The translations under genes were made by a program, and so were the position numbers. Positions 7,119 through 15,653 of a DNA stretch of 64,000 nucleotides are shown here, piece by piece; the stretch's first letter is position 1, and every line of letters starts with the position of its first letter. Below the pieces are notes generated by a model that searched no databases, was not told where the DNA came from, and saw nothing but the letters and a program-made list of their open reading frames with translations. The DNA is taken from NCBI GenBank assembly GCA_945952105.1, contig CAMFGZ010000007.1, positions 124,001 to 188,000 of the forward strand, in the 5' to 3' direction. The DNA is from an uncultured Rhodospirillaceae bacterium. GTDB taxonomy: Bacteria; Pseudomonadota; Alphaproteobacteria; Reyranellales; Reyranellaceae.

Positions 7119-8969
7119 TCAGCGGGTTCCATCCTGCGCGATGTAACGGGGCCAGTCGTGCGAGGCAATCTGGTCGAGCGACGGCGTCGGCTGGCCGAGG
7201 CGAAGCTGGTAGATCCAGTAGTTGGTGAGCACGCGCTGCACAAAGTCACGCGTCTCGTGGAGAGGGATCGACTGGATGTAGAGCAGCGGGTCCTGCGAGG
7301 CGTTCAGCGAGTTGTCCCATCGCATGACGTTGCCCGGCCCGCCATTGTAGCCCGCCGTCGTGCGCACGAGATTGCCGTCGGTCTCGTTCAGCAGCATCGA
7401 GACATAGGCCTGGCCGAGCGACATGTTGACCGACGGATCCCAGGGATTGGCGCCCGCGGTCTCCGGCGCGTAGCGCGCCGAGACGGCACGCGCCGTCGCC
7501 GGCATGAGCTGCATCAGCCCCATCGCGCCCACGACAGAGCGTGCCTTGGGATTGAACGCCGATTCCTGGCGCATGAAGGCATAGACCAGCGAGCGATCGA
7601 CGCTCGAACCGCTGGAAGGCTGCCACGGCGGGATCGGATACATGCCGCCGTCATAGCCCTTGATGTTGTGGCGCTGGTCCCAGTTGGCGTTGCCGACCTT
7701 CACCGCGAGCGCGGGCAACTGCGCCTTGAGCGCCAGCGCCATCACGGCCTCGATATATTTCGGATCGGCGTCGATCGACGCCGCGAACAGTTCGCGCTCG
7801 GCCGCCGTCGTGGCGCCGAGCTGCAGCAGTGCCAGCGCACGCCGGGCCGCGCGATCGTCGCGCAGCATGTCGGCACGCTTGCGGTCGAGCGGCGGCACCT
7901 CGAAGTCGGGCTGGATCTGCATGCCCAGCGCCTTCTGGGCGACAAGCCCGTAGAAGGTGCGGCCGTGCAGCGCCGCGCGCTTCAGATAGGGCGCGTACTT
8001 CTGCGGATTGCCGGCCAGCAGGTTGGCGCGGGCCGCCCAGAAGGAGCCGGCGGCCAGCGTCCACGACGAGGCCTGGTCCGGCGAGGCGTCGGCCACCAGT
8101 TCGAAGCGGCGGGCCGCCTCGGCCATGTTGCCCCGCGTGAAGGCGGTCATCGCGGCATTCCAATTGGCGTCGGGCGGCATGCTGGCTTCGACAGGGATCT
8201 GCACGCCCCGCTGCGGATCGGCCTCGAGCTGGCGGGTGCGCAGGCGGCCACGCCACAGTTCGACCTCCTGCGGTCCGAGAATATCGGTCGACGATTTGCG
8301 GTCGAGCAGCACGAAGGCGGCATTGAAGCCGCCATCGTCGGCCATGCTCTGCAGGCGCGACCGCAGTTCGGCGGCGCGCCCGGCATCGGCGCCATTCACC
8401 GTGCGGGCGGCGGCGAAGTTGGGCGAGCCCGGCGTGGTGCCGACGAAGGTCGCCGGGGTGAGTTCCGGTCCGCCGGGTGTCCGCCGCGCCAGGGCGAGCC
8501 GGTAGATCGCCGGGGCATCCGGATGGTCGTTGTATTCCTGCAGCCAGGCGGCGAGTTGGTCGTAGCGCGCCTGGCTGGTCGGGCTGAGGAGGCGCTGGGC
8601 GCCGACATAGCCCATCAGCGTCTTGTCCAGGAGCTGCCTTATATCCTCGTCGGCCTGCGCCCAGTTGCCAGACTGCTGTGCCTGGAAGATGCGGCGATAA
8701 CGGTCGCGCGTCTCATTATCCAGAACGGTCGGCAGATCGGCGACGACGGCATTCTCGTCGAGTTCGACGACGGGCGGCGGCGGCACATAGACCGCTGCGC
8801 GCGGTGCCGGACGCGCCGCGGGCCTCGCCGCCGGCCGGGTTACGGCAGCCTTGGTCGTGGCGGGCTTGGTCGCCTGGGTCTGGACCGGCTTCTTGGCGGT
8901 CTGCGCCGAAGCCTGGGTCGCCATCAGGGCGGCCGCCCCGATCAGGACGGCGGAAAGGGTTGTTCGCAT
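7119..8969 (-). CDS. slt: Soluble lytic murein transglycosylase
   Basis: A 616-residue periplasmic enzyme that cleaves the MurNAc-GlcNAc bond of peptidoglycan to form 1,6-anhydro ends. It has a signal peptide (about residues 1-23, ending ATQASA), then an Ala/Pro/Lys-rich linker. A long alpha-superhelical (TPR-like) region follows, then a C-terminal SLT domain. The catalytic Glu469 lies in FMRQESAF, followed by the conserved GAMGLMQLMPATA and AGYNGG motifs. The length agrees with Slt70-type enzymes. It is the first gene of the minus-strand operon leading to the CoA-transferase and cysteine dioxygenase, and is divergent from the cupin-rhodanese gene with a short shared promoter region. Confidence 0.92.
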   Translation of the reverse strand: MRTTLSAVLIGAAALMATQASAQTAKKPVQTQATKPATTKAAVTRPAARPAARPAPRAAVYVPPPPVVELDENAVVADLPTVLDNETRDRYRRIFQAQQSGNWAQADEDIRQLLDKTLMGYVGAQRLLSPTSQARYDQLAAWLQEYNDHPDAPAIYRLALARRTPGGPELTPATFVGTTPGSPNFAAARTVNGADAGRAAELRSRLQSMADDGGFNAAFVLLDRKSSTDILGPQEVELWRGRLRTRQLEADPQRGVQIPVEASMPPDANWNAAMTAFTRGNMAEAARRFELVADASPDQASSWTLAAGSFWAARANLLAGNPQKYAPYLKRAALHGRTFYGLVAQKALGMQIQPDFEVPPLDRKRADMLRDDRAARRALALLQLGATTAAERELFAASIDADPKYIEAVMALALKAQLPALAVKVGNANWDQRHNIKGYDGGMYPIPPWQPSSGSSVDRSLVYAFMRQESAFNPKARSVVGAMGLMQLMPATARAVSARYAPETAGANPWDPSVNMSLGQAYVSMLLNETDGNLVRTTAGYNGGPGNVMRWDNSLNASQDPLLYIQSIPLHETRDFVQRVLTNYWIYQLRLGQPTPSLDQIASHDWPRYIAQDGTR

Positions 8970-9042
8970 GGCGCACCGTAGTTTGACTCTGGCTGGGGCG
9001 ACAAGGGCCGCTGTGCCTATACTGTGCCCAACGGAGGACCGG

Positions 9043-11244
9043 ATGAACCTGCATCAAGAGCGTGCCGCGGCCGTGCGGCGACTGATCGACGACGCCCGCA
9101 CCATCGAGAAGTCCGGCGTGACCCACGCCAATCTCGAGAAGATCGGCGGCCTTCTTTCGTCACTCGCCAGCCGCGCCGAACTCTTCCCGCCGGAGGAATT
9201 TCCGCTGGGCGCCGACGGCGGCATCTATCGCCTGAGCGAGGATCCCGACAATCGATTCGCGCTCTATGCCTCGGCTGGCGGCCCCGGCAAGAAAGTGCCC
9301 CCGCACAACCACACGACCTGGGCGATCATCGCGGGCGTGCACGGCGCCGAGCGCAACGTGGTCTACGAACGGCTCGACAATGGCGCGCAGGAAAACGTCG
9401 TGCAGTTGCGCGAGGCACCGGCCAAGGAAAAAACGCTGAAGCGCGGCGACTTCATCACCTTCCTGCCCGACGACTTCCATCACATCGAGACGCCGGTCGA
9501 CTCCGGCAACGCGCTGCATCTCCATTTCTACGGCCTCAGCCTGGAACATCTGCCCAATCGCCAAACCGTCGACATGAAAACCAACACCGCCAAGCGCTTC
9601 ATGGCGAAGGCGAAGATCCTGACGCCGCTGCTCGACGTCCGGCAGGTGAAGGAGATGCTGAAGTCGGGCGAGGTCTTCGCGTTCTTCGACGTGCGCGAGG
9701 AAGGCGAGTTCTCGACCCAGGGCCATCCGCTGTTCGCGACACCGCTCCCTCTCTCCCGCCTCGAGCCGCGGGCGCTTGCCCTGCTGCCCGATCCGGACAC
9801 CCGGATCGTGCTGATGGACAGCGGCGAGGAGGGCCAGGATGCACAGTGGGCCGGCCGCGCCAACCGCGCCGCCGCCGCGCTCAGCCGCCTCGGCTACACC
9901 GATCTCTCGGTCATGGCCGGAGGCCTGAAAGCGTGGCGCGACGCGGGTTATGAGGTCTTCACCGGCGTCAACGTCCCCAGCAAGGCGTTCGGCGAGGTCG
10001 TCGAGCACGGCAACGACACGCCGCGCATCGATGCCGCCGACGTCCAGAAGATGATCGACGCCAAGGCCGACATGGTGATCCTGGATTCGCGGCCGCTGCC
10101 GGAATTCACCAACATGTCGATCCCCGGCGGCATCGACTGCCCCGGCGCCGAGCTGGTCTATCGCGTGAAGGACTTCGTGACCCGGCCGGAGACGCTGGTC
10201 GTCGTCAATTGCGCCGGCCGCACGCGCTCGATCATCGGCGCGCAGTCGCTGATCAACGCGGGCCTCCCCAACAAGGTGATGGCGCTGAAGAACGGCACGA
10301 TGGGCTGGCACCTGGCCGGCCTCAAGGTGGCGCGCGGCGAGACCAAGAGCTTCGGCCCGCAGGGACCGGAGGCCGCGAAGTTCGCTCAGGCCGCCGCCGC
10401 GAACATCGCGGGCAAGATGGGCATCCGCAAGATCGACGCGGCAGGCCTCGCCGCGCTCGAGAAGAAGGGCGGCCCGCTCTACCTCCTCGATGTCCGGGAT
10501 CCTGCCGAATACGCGCAGGGCCATCTGAAAGGCTTCCGCCATGCCGCCGGCGGCCAGCTCGTGCAGGCGACGGACCAGTATGTCGGCGCCCGCAACGCCA
10601 CCATCGTGCTGCACGACAATGATGGTGTGCGCGCCACGATGACGGCGCACTGGCTGCTGCAGATGGGCTGGAAGGAGACCTACCTCCTCGACCACAAGCC
10701 CACCGCCTCGGAACTCACGACCGACGCCGAACCGCGCTATCCGGCAGGCTTTGCCGTGCCGAAGGTCGCCACGGTGACGGCGGCGGATCTTCAGAAGGTG
10801 CTGGCGACCGCGCTGGTTATCGATCTCGACACGAGCCTCAGGTATCGCGACGGCCACGTGCCGGGCGCCTGGTTCGCGGTGCGCGCCAATCTCGCACGCA
10901 CGCTGCCCGAAATGCTGGCCAAGCAGGCTGGCGCCGCCCGCGTCGTGCTCGTGGCACCGGACGCGGAGATCGGCGCCCTTGCCGCAGCCGAAATCGCCGA
11001 CCTGACCGCCGGGTTGCCGATATCAATTCTGACAGGCGGAATGAAAGCCTGGCGCGAGGCCGGTTTCGAGGTCGAGACGGGACATGTGCGGATGGCGGAT
11101 CCGCCGACCGACGTCTGGTACCGCCCTTACGACTTCAAGGAAGACGTTGAGGCGGCCATGCGGCAGTACCTCGACTGGGAGGTCGACCTCGTCCCGCAGG
11201 TCGCGCGGGACGGTGACGCCCGGTTCTCCGTCCTGAAGCGGTAG
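9043..11244 (+). CDS. Cupin fused to four tandem rhodanese domains
   Basis: A 733-residue multidomain protein that starts at an ATG preceded by GGAGG. Residues about 1-190 form a cysteine-dioxygenase-like cupin with PPHNHTTW (His88, His90) and DDFHHIE (His146/147). Four rhodanese modules follow, at about 195-325, 330-450, 465-570 and 580-700. Only the second has a catalytic-type loop (CAGRTRS, Cys390). The Cys position is Asp259 (LMDSGEE) in the first and Asp525 (LHDNDG) in the third, and there is an APD loop near 638-640 in the fourth. The protein probably oxidises a thiol or persulfide and passes sulfane sulfur. The three inactive modules may be structural or regulatory. No signal peptide, so cytoplasmic. 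Confidence 0.85.
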   Translation: MNLHQERAAAVRRLIDDARTIEKSGVTHANLEKIGGLLSSLASRAELFPPEEFPLGADGGIYRLSEDPDNRFALYASAGGPGKKVPPHNHTTWAIIAGVHGAERNVVYERLDNGAQENVVQLREAPAKEKTLKRGDFITFLPDDFHHIETPVDSGNALHLHFYGLSLEHLPNRQTVDMKTNTAKRFMAKAKILTPLLDVRQVKEMLKSGEVFAFFDVREEGEFSTQGHPLFATPLPLSRLEPRALALLPDPDTRIVLMDSGEEGQDAQWAGRANRAAAALSRLGYTDLSVMAGGLKAWRDAGYEVFTGVNVPSKAFGEVVEHGNDTPRIDAADVQKMIDAKADMVILDSRPLPEFTNMSIPGGIDCPGAELVYRVKDFVTRPETLVVVNCAGRTRSIIGAQSLINAGLPNKVMALKNGTMGWHLAGLKVARGETKSFGPQGPEAAKFAQAAAANIAGKMGIRKIDAAGLAALEKKGGPLYLLDVRDPAEYAQGHLKGFRHAAGGQLVQATDQYVGARNATIVLHDNDGVRATMTAHWLLQMGWKETYLLDHKPTASELTTDAEPRYPAGFAVPKVATVTAADLQKVLATALVIDLDTSLRYRDGHVPGAWFAVRANLARTLPEMLAKQAGAARVVLVAPDAEIGALAAAEIADLTAGLPISILTGGMKAWREAGFEVETGHVRMADPPTDVWYRPYDFKEDVEAAMRQYLDWEVDLVPQVARDGDARFSVLKR

Positions 11245-11294
11245 AAAGGCGTAAGCGCTTGCATTTCAGGGCCTTGTCACATCGTCGCGTGCGC

Positions 11295-11323
11295 TTGACA
11301 CCCTCCGGGCGTGCCAATAGGTT
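11295..11323 (+). promoter_or_regulatory. Sigma-70-type promoter for the atp operon
   Basis: TTGACA at 11295-11300 and TAGGTT at 11318-11323 are separated by 17 bases. They lie about 75 bases upstream of atpI in the gap after the rhodanese gene. The -35 is consensus and the -10 is a partial match. Confidence 0.5.
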
Positions 11324-11397
11324 CCGGCGCGTTTTTCATTGTGACCGCATCACGTCGATGGGGTGGCGGTGGAAAGCCCGGAGCGGAGCATCCGGTT

Positions 11398-11742
11398 ATG
11401 GCTGAGGACGATCGGAAAACGACCCCTGACGAGCTGGATCGGCGCCTGAAAGGCGTCCGGAAGGCCTACCAGGAGGGAACGGGGCGGTCGTCGGGACCCG
11501 CAACGCGTGGCGCCGGAGGCGAAAAGCTGGGCGTCGGCATGCGGATCGCAGTCGAACTGGTGGCGGGCGTCGTTGCGGGGGCCTTTCTCGGCCTGATGGC
11601 TGATCGGTGGCTGGGGACCAAGCCCTGGCTGTTGATCGTGGGGTTCGTGCTGGGGTGCGGTGCGGCGTTCTTGAACGTCTACCGGGTTGCGCAGGCTGAA
11701 GAGCGGCGCAGCAAGGCAGCCCAGGATGAAAAGAAGAGCTGA
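11398..11742 (+). CDS. atpI: ATP synthase assembly protein AtpI
   Basis: A 114-residue AtpI-like protein with a charged, Gly-rich N-terminus and two membrane segments (about residues 49-70 and 75-95). The middle carries the GAFLGLMADRWLGTKPWLLIV-type hairpin typical of the AtpI/F0F1-ATPase subunit family, which helps assemble the c-ring. I chose the ATG at 11398 (MAEDDRKT), since upstream in-frame sequence is not family-like. First gene of the F0 operon, 17 bases before atpB. Confidence 0.88.
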   Translation: MAEDDRKTTPDELDRRLKGVRKAYQEGTGRSSGPATRGAGGEKLGVGMRIAVELVAGVVAGAFLGLMADRWLGTKPWLLIVGFVLGCGAAFLNVYRVAQAEERRSKAAQDEKKS

Positions 11743-11759
11743 TTTGGGGATAGAGTAAC

Positions 11760-12488
11760 GTGGCCAGCCCGCTCGAGCAGTTTGCTATCCAGGACTACAC
11801 CGCCCCGCTGTTCACCATCGGTGGCCATCACATCGCCGTCACCAACTCTGCCGTCTTCATGATGGGCGCCGTGGTGCTCTCCTCGGGCCTGCTGCTCGCG
11901 GGCGCGGGCAAGGGAGCGATGATCCCGGGCCGTATCCAGGCGATGGCCGAACTCTTCTACGAGTTCATCGCCAACATGATCCGGGACAATGTCGGCAGCG
12001 CCGGCAAGAAATTCTTCCCGTTCATCTTCTCGCTCTTCATCTTCACGCTGTTCGGCAACATCCTCGGGATGCTCCCCTACGGCTACACCTTCACGTCGCA
12101 GATCGCCGTCACCTTCTTCATGGCGCTGGTGGTGTTCCTCGGCGTGACGCTGATCGGCCTGTTCAAGCACGGCCTGCACTTCTTCTCGCTGTTCTTCCCG
12201 CACGGCGCGCCGCTGTTCACCGCGCCGATCCTGATCCCGATCGAGCTGGTCTCCTACCTCAGCCGCCCGATCAGCCTGTCGGTCCGACTGTTCGCCAACA
12301 TGACCGTCGGCCACGTGCTGCTGAAGGTGCTGGCGGGTTTCGTCGTGGCGCTCGGCATCTTCGGTGTCGTGCCGCTGGTGGTCCTGATCGCGATCACGGC
12401 GCTGGAGCTGCTGGTCGCCCTGCTTCAGGCCTACATCTTCACGATCCTCTGCTGCATTTACCTGAACGACGCGCTGCATCTGCACTGA
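11760..12488 (+). CDS. atpB: ATP synthase F0 subunit a
   Basis: A 242-residue polytopic subunit a. The essential Arg of the proton channel is Arg176 in SLSVRLFANMTVGHVL, and the N-terminal SPLEQFAIQDY matches alphaproteobacterial orthologs. It forms the two half-channels next to the c-ring in the inner membrane. The start is a GTG at 11760-11762 (V/M-ASPLEQF). Followed by atpE after a 60-base gap that includes an AGGAGA ribosome-binding site. Confidence 0.96.
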   Translation: MASPLEQFAIQDYTAPLFTIGGHHIAVTNSAVFMMGAVVLSSGLLLAGAGKGAMIPGRIQAMAELFYEFIANMIRDNVGSAGKKFFPFIFSLFIFTLFGNILGMLPYGYTFTSQIAVTFFMALVVFLGVTLIGLFKHGLHFFSLFFPHGAPLFTAPILIPIELVSYLSRPISLSVRLFANMTVGHVLLKVLAGFVVALGIFGVVPLVVLIAITALELLVALLQAYIFTILCCIYLNDALHLH

Positions 12489-12548
12489 CCGCCGCGCCCG
12501 TACCCATCGATCCATCACGTCAAAGCCAAGAGAAAACAGGAGATAGAA

Positions 12549-12773
12549 ATGGACGCTTCAGCCGCCAAGTTCATCGGCGCCGGCCTCGCTGCCATCGGCA
12601 TGATCGGCGCCGGCATCGGCGTGGGCAACGTCTGGGCCAGCTACATCACGGCGCTGTCGCGCAACCCGGCCTCGAAGGCCGAAATCGGCGCCAACATCTG
12701 GATCGGCTTCGCCGTCACCGAGGCCATCGCGCTGTTCGCGCTGATCGTCGCGCTGATCGCCCTCTTCGCCTGA
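12549..12773 (+). CDS. atpE: ATP synthase F0 subunit c
   Basis: A 74-residue two-helix proteolipid. Helix 1 is glycine-rich (GAGLAAIGMIGAGIGVGNVW) and helix 2 carries the proton-binding carboxylate Glu58 in GFAVTEAIALF. The polar loop has ALSRNP. Multiple copies form the rotating ring. No sodium-type motif is evident, so proton coupling is expected. An AGGAGATAGAAATG start context supports strong translation. Confidence 0.96.
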   Translation: MDASAAKFIGAGLAAIGMIGAGIGVGNVWASYITALSRNPASKAEIGANIWIGFAVTEAIALFALIVALIALFA

Positions 12774-12781
12774 GCTCGATC

Positions 12782-13351
12782 GTGCCCGTTCAGGCACTCC
12801 GGACTTTGGTCGCCGCGGCAGCCCTGATCGGGCTGCCGTTTGCCGCGCAGGCGGCCGGCATGCCGCAGTTCGACATCAAGAGGTTCCCCACCCAGATCTT
12901 CTGGCTGGTGGTGTGCTTTGCCGTTCTGTACTTCCTCATGGCCAAGGCCGTCCTGCCCAAGATCGGCAAGACGATCGAAAGCCGCGAGCACAAGATCCAG
13001 GCGGACCTCGATGCGGCCCAGAAGGCAAACGACGCCGCTCGCGCGGCGGCGGTCGACCAGGACAAGGCCCTCTCCGAGGCGCGCGGCCAGGCTTCCAGCC
13101 TGATCCGTGCCGCGTCGGAAGCCGCCGCGGCCGCGACCTCCGCCAAGCTGCACGAAGTCAGCGACCGGCTGGGTGCCGACATCGTCGCCGCCGAGAAGCG
13201 GATCGGCGAGCAGCGCACTCAGGCCCTCGCCGGCCTCAGCAGCATGTCGAGCGAGATCGCCACGGCGGTGATGGGCAAGCTGGTGGGATCTGCCGATCCC
13301 GCGCAGGTCGCCCGCGCCGTCGATGAGGCAGCAAAGGCAGGCAAGCCATGA
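12782..13351 (+). CDS. atpF': ATP synthase F0 subunit b'
   Basis: A 189-residue b-type peripheral-stalk subunit with a GTG start at 12782. A signal-like hydrophobic N-terminus (residues about 5-25) precedes the single membrane anchor QIFWLVVCFAVLYFLM (about residues 40-55). A long Ala/Gln/Lys-rich coiled coil follows. The extended N-terminus and its position before the second b gene are typical of the b' subunit found in photosynthetic bacteria and alphaproteobacteria. It ends with ATGA overlap into atpF. Confidence 0.9.
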   Translation: MPVQALRTLVAAAALIGLPFAAQAAGMPQFDIKRFPTQIFWLVVCFAVLYFLMAKAVLPKIGKTIESREHKIQADLDAAQKANDAARAAAVDQDKALSEARGQASSLIRAASEAAAAATSAKLHEVSDRLGADIVAAEKRIGEQRTQALAGLSSMSSEIATAVMGKLVGSADPAQVARAVDEAAKAGKP

Positions 13352-13878
13352 TCGGTACCGCATGGGCCGCCGACGCACACGGCGGCGGCGGAGGCCTGTT
13401 CTCCGACCCGACGTTCTGGGTCGCCGTTGCCTTCTTTCTGTTCCTGGCGATCACCGGCAAGCAGATCGTCAAGGGGCTGACCAAGCTCCTCGATGACCGC
13501 ACCGCCCTGATCGCCCGCACGCTCGGCGAAGCCGAGAAGCTGCGCAACGAGGCGCAGAAAGCGCGTGACGATGCCCAGAAGAGCCTGGCCGATTCGGCCA
13601 AGCTCGCCCAGGAGATCGTCGCCCAGGCCAAGCAGGAGGCCGAGCGCCTCGCGCAGCATGCCGCGGAGGAGCGCGAAGCCCTCATCGGCCGCCGCGAGCA
13701 GCAGGCCAGGGACCGCATCGCCCAGGCCGAGGCCCAGGCGTCGCGCGAAGTGCGCAACATGGCCGTCGACGTGGCGCTCGCCGCCACCCGCACCCTGCTC
13801 AAGGAGCAGGTCGGCGGCGGTCGCACGCAGGCGATGATCGATGAGGCCATCGCCGAACTGCCGCGCCGTCTGCACTGA
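13348..13878 (+). CDS. atpF: ATP synthase F0 subunit b
   Basis: A 176-residue subunit b. It has a single membrane segment (PTFWVAVAFFLFLAITGKQIV, near residues 21-41) followed by a coiled coil of about 120 residues rich in Ala, Glu, Gln and Arg. With b' it makes the heterodimeric stator that connects F0 to the F1 delta subunit. The start overlaps the b' stop. F1 genes are absent, as expected for alphaproteobacteria that keep F0 and F1 in separate operons. A strong terminator follows. Confidence 0.94.
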   Translation: MIGTAWAADAHGGGGGLFSDPTFWVAVAFFLFLAITGKQIVKGLTKLLDDRTALIARTLGEAEKLRNEAQKARDDAQKSLADSAKLAQEIVAQAKQEAERLAQHAAEEREALIGRREQQARDRIAQAEAQASREVRNMAVDVALAATRTLLKEQVGGGRTQAMIDEAIAELPRRLH

Positions 13879-13928
13879 TCTTCAGAAAATAGGGATCGCC
13901 CGCAAAACAAAAGAGCGGGCAACCTGGT

Positions 13929-13955
13929 GCCCCCGCCGCAAGGCGGGGGCTTTTT
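13929..13955 (+). terminator. Rho-independent terminator of the atp F0 operon
   Basis: A 9-bp perfect GC stem (13929-13937 with 13942-13950) closes a GCAA tetraloop and is followed by TTTTT at 13951-13955. It ends the operon 50 bases after atpF. Confidence 0.92.
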
Positions 13956-13962
13956 CTTGCCT

Positions 13963-14031
13963 AATCGGACCGTCGCTCCGATTGGGCAATCCTGAGCACA
14001 GCGAAGGATCCTTCGGCCTTTGGCCTCAGGA
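13963..14031. repeat. Intergenic compound inverted repeat (REP-like)
   Basis: Two adjacent hairpins lie between the convergent atp and gcv operons. The first is AATCGGA/TCCGATT (13963-13969 with 13977-13983). The second is TCCTGAG/CTCAGGA (13990-13996 with 14025-14031), which encloses the 14-bp palindrome CGAAGGATCCTTCG at 14002-14015. The second may also terminate the leftward gcv transcript. The CCTGAG...CGAAGGATCCTTCG pattern looks like a dispersed genomic repeat, but only a genome-wide count can show that. Confidence 0.5.
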
Positions 14032-14051
14032 TGAAAGGCTCTATGCGCCCG

Positions 14052-15653
14052 TCACTCCGCCGCCTGCTTCAGCGGATCGGTGCCCGGCGGATTGTTCGAC
14101 GGCCTCCAGCGCAGGACCGGCTTGCGGGCGGCCAGCGTCTCGTCGAGGCGGCGGCGCGGCGCGTAGAGGGGCGCCGCCTTGAAGTCCTCGGCCGCGGTGC
14201 CCGTCCTGGCCTTCGCCGTGAGCGAGCGCAGCGCGCCGATGAACTGGTCCAGGTCTTCCTTGGCCACGCTCTCGGTCGGCTCGATCAGCATCGCGCCATG
14301 CACCACCAGCGGGAAGTACATGGTCATCGGGTGGTAGCCCTCGTCGATCATCGCCTTGGCGAAGTCGAGCGTGCTGACACCCGTGTCCTTGAGGAAGCTG
14401 TCGTCGAACAGCGCCTCGTGCATGCACGGTCCCTCGAAGGCCGGGCTCATAACGTCCTTCAGCGCGGCCATCACGTAGTTGGCGTTGAGGACCGCGTCCT
14501 CGGCCACCTGCTTCAGGCCGTCGGCACCGTGGCTCATGATGTAGGCCAGCGCGCGCGTGAACATGCCCATCTGGCCGTGGAAGGCCTTGAGGCGTCCCAG
14601 CGGCAAGCCGTCGACCTTGACGCCGTCCTCGGCGACGCGCCACTTGTCACCGTCCTTCACGATCCACGGATAGGGTGCGTAGGGCGCCAGCGCGGCCGAC
14701 AGCACCACGGGACCGGCGCCCGGCCCGCCACCACCGTGCGGCGTCGAGAAGGTCTTGTGCAGGTTGATGTGCATGCAGTCGACGCCGAGATCGCCCGGCC
14801 GCACCCGACCGACGATCGCGTTGAAGTTGGCGCCATCGCAGTAGAAGTAGGCGCCCGCCTCGTGCACGGCCTTGGAGATCTCGACGATCTCGCTCTCGAA
14901 CAGGCCGCAGGTGTTGGGATTGGTCAGCATGATCGCCGCCACGTCGGGACCCAGTGCCGCCTTGAGGGCTGCGAGATCGACGCGACCGCGGTCGTTGGCC
15001 GGGATCGGCTTCACGACGAAGCCGAGCGCCGCCGCCGTGGCGGGATTGGTGCCGTGCGCCGACTCCGGCGCCAGCACAGTCTTGCGTTGCGCGCGCTCGC
15101 CCTTGGCCTCGAGCGCCGCAGCGATCGCCATCATGCCGCACATCTCGCCGTGCGCGCCGGCGGCCGGCGACATCGCCACGGCCGGCATGCCGGTGAGGGT
15201 CTTGAGCCAGTGCGCCAGCCCATCGATCAGCTCCAGCGCGCCCTGCACGGTCGAGACCGGCTGCAGCGGATGGAGATCGCCGATGCCCGGCAGGCGCGCG
15301 ACCTTCTCGTTGATGCGGGGATTGTGCTTCATCGTGCACGAGCCCAGCGGGTAGACGCCCATGTCGATGGCGTAGTTCTTCTGGCTGAGGCGCGTGTAGT
15401 GCTGCACCACCTGCGGCTCCGCGAGCCCCGGCAGACCGATCGTGCCCTTGCGGCGCAGGCCGTTCAGGCGCTCCTTCACCTTGGGCGGTTCGGGCAGGTC
15501 GACGCCGCAGCGTCCGGCCTGGCCCATCTCGAAGATCAGCGGCTCCTCGATCTGGAGCGCGCGATTGCCGGTGAAGGTGCCGTGCGTGTTGACGGATGCG
15601 GTGGCGACACCACCAGCACGACCCTGGCTACGATCGAGCGATTGTACCATCAC
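14052..15653 (-). CDS. gcvPB: Glycine dehydrogenase (decarboxylating) subunit 2
   Basis: The 533-residue C-terminal half of the glycine cleavage P-protein in its two-subunit form. The PLP-binding lysine is Lys300 in [16 protein letters not shown]. With GcvPA it decarboxylates glycine and transfers the aminomethyl group to lipoyl-GcvH. Its start overlaps the end of gcvPA (ATGA). Last gene of the riboswitch-controlled gcvT-gcvH-gcvPA-gcvPB operon. It is slightly longer than many GcvPB proteins because of a C-terminal tail rich in Arg and Pro. Confidence 0.96.
   Translation of the reverse strand: MMVQSLDRSQGRAGGVATASVNTHGTFTGNRALQIEEPLIFEMGQAGRCGVDLPEPPKVKERLNGLRRKGTIGLPGLAEPQVVQHYTRLSQKNYAIDMGVYPLGSCTMKHNPRINEKVARLPGIGDLHPLQPVSTVQGALELIDGLAHWLKTLTGMPAVAMSPAAGAHGEMCGMMAIAAALEAKGERAQRKTVLAPESAHGTNPATAAALGFVVKPIPANDRGRVDLAALKAALGPDVAAIMLTNPNTCGLFESEIVEISKAVHEAGAYFYCDGANFNAIVGRVRPGDLGVDCMHINLHKTFSTPHGGGGPGAGPVVLSAALAPYAPYPWIVKDGDKWRVAEDGVKVDGLPLGRLKAFHGQMGMFTRALAYIMSHGADGLKQVAEDAVLNANYVMAALKDVMSPAFEGPCMHEALFDDSFLKDTGVSTLDFAKAMIDEGYHPMTMYFPLVVHGAMLIEPTESVAKEDLDQFIGALRSLTAKARTGTAAEDFKAAPLYAPRRRLDETLAARKPVLRWRPSNNPPGTDPLKQAAE

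Noticed and set aside
13929..14031. CRISPR-like repeats near the atp/gcv junction
   Set aside because: The repeats are inverted (hairpins), not regularly spaced direct repeats, and no cas gene is present.
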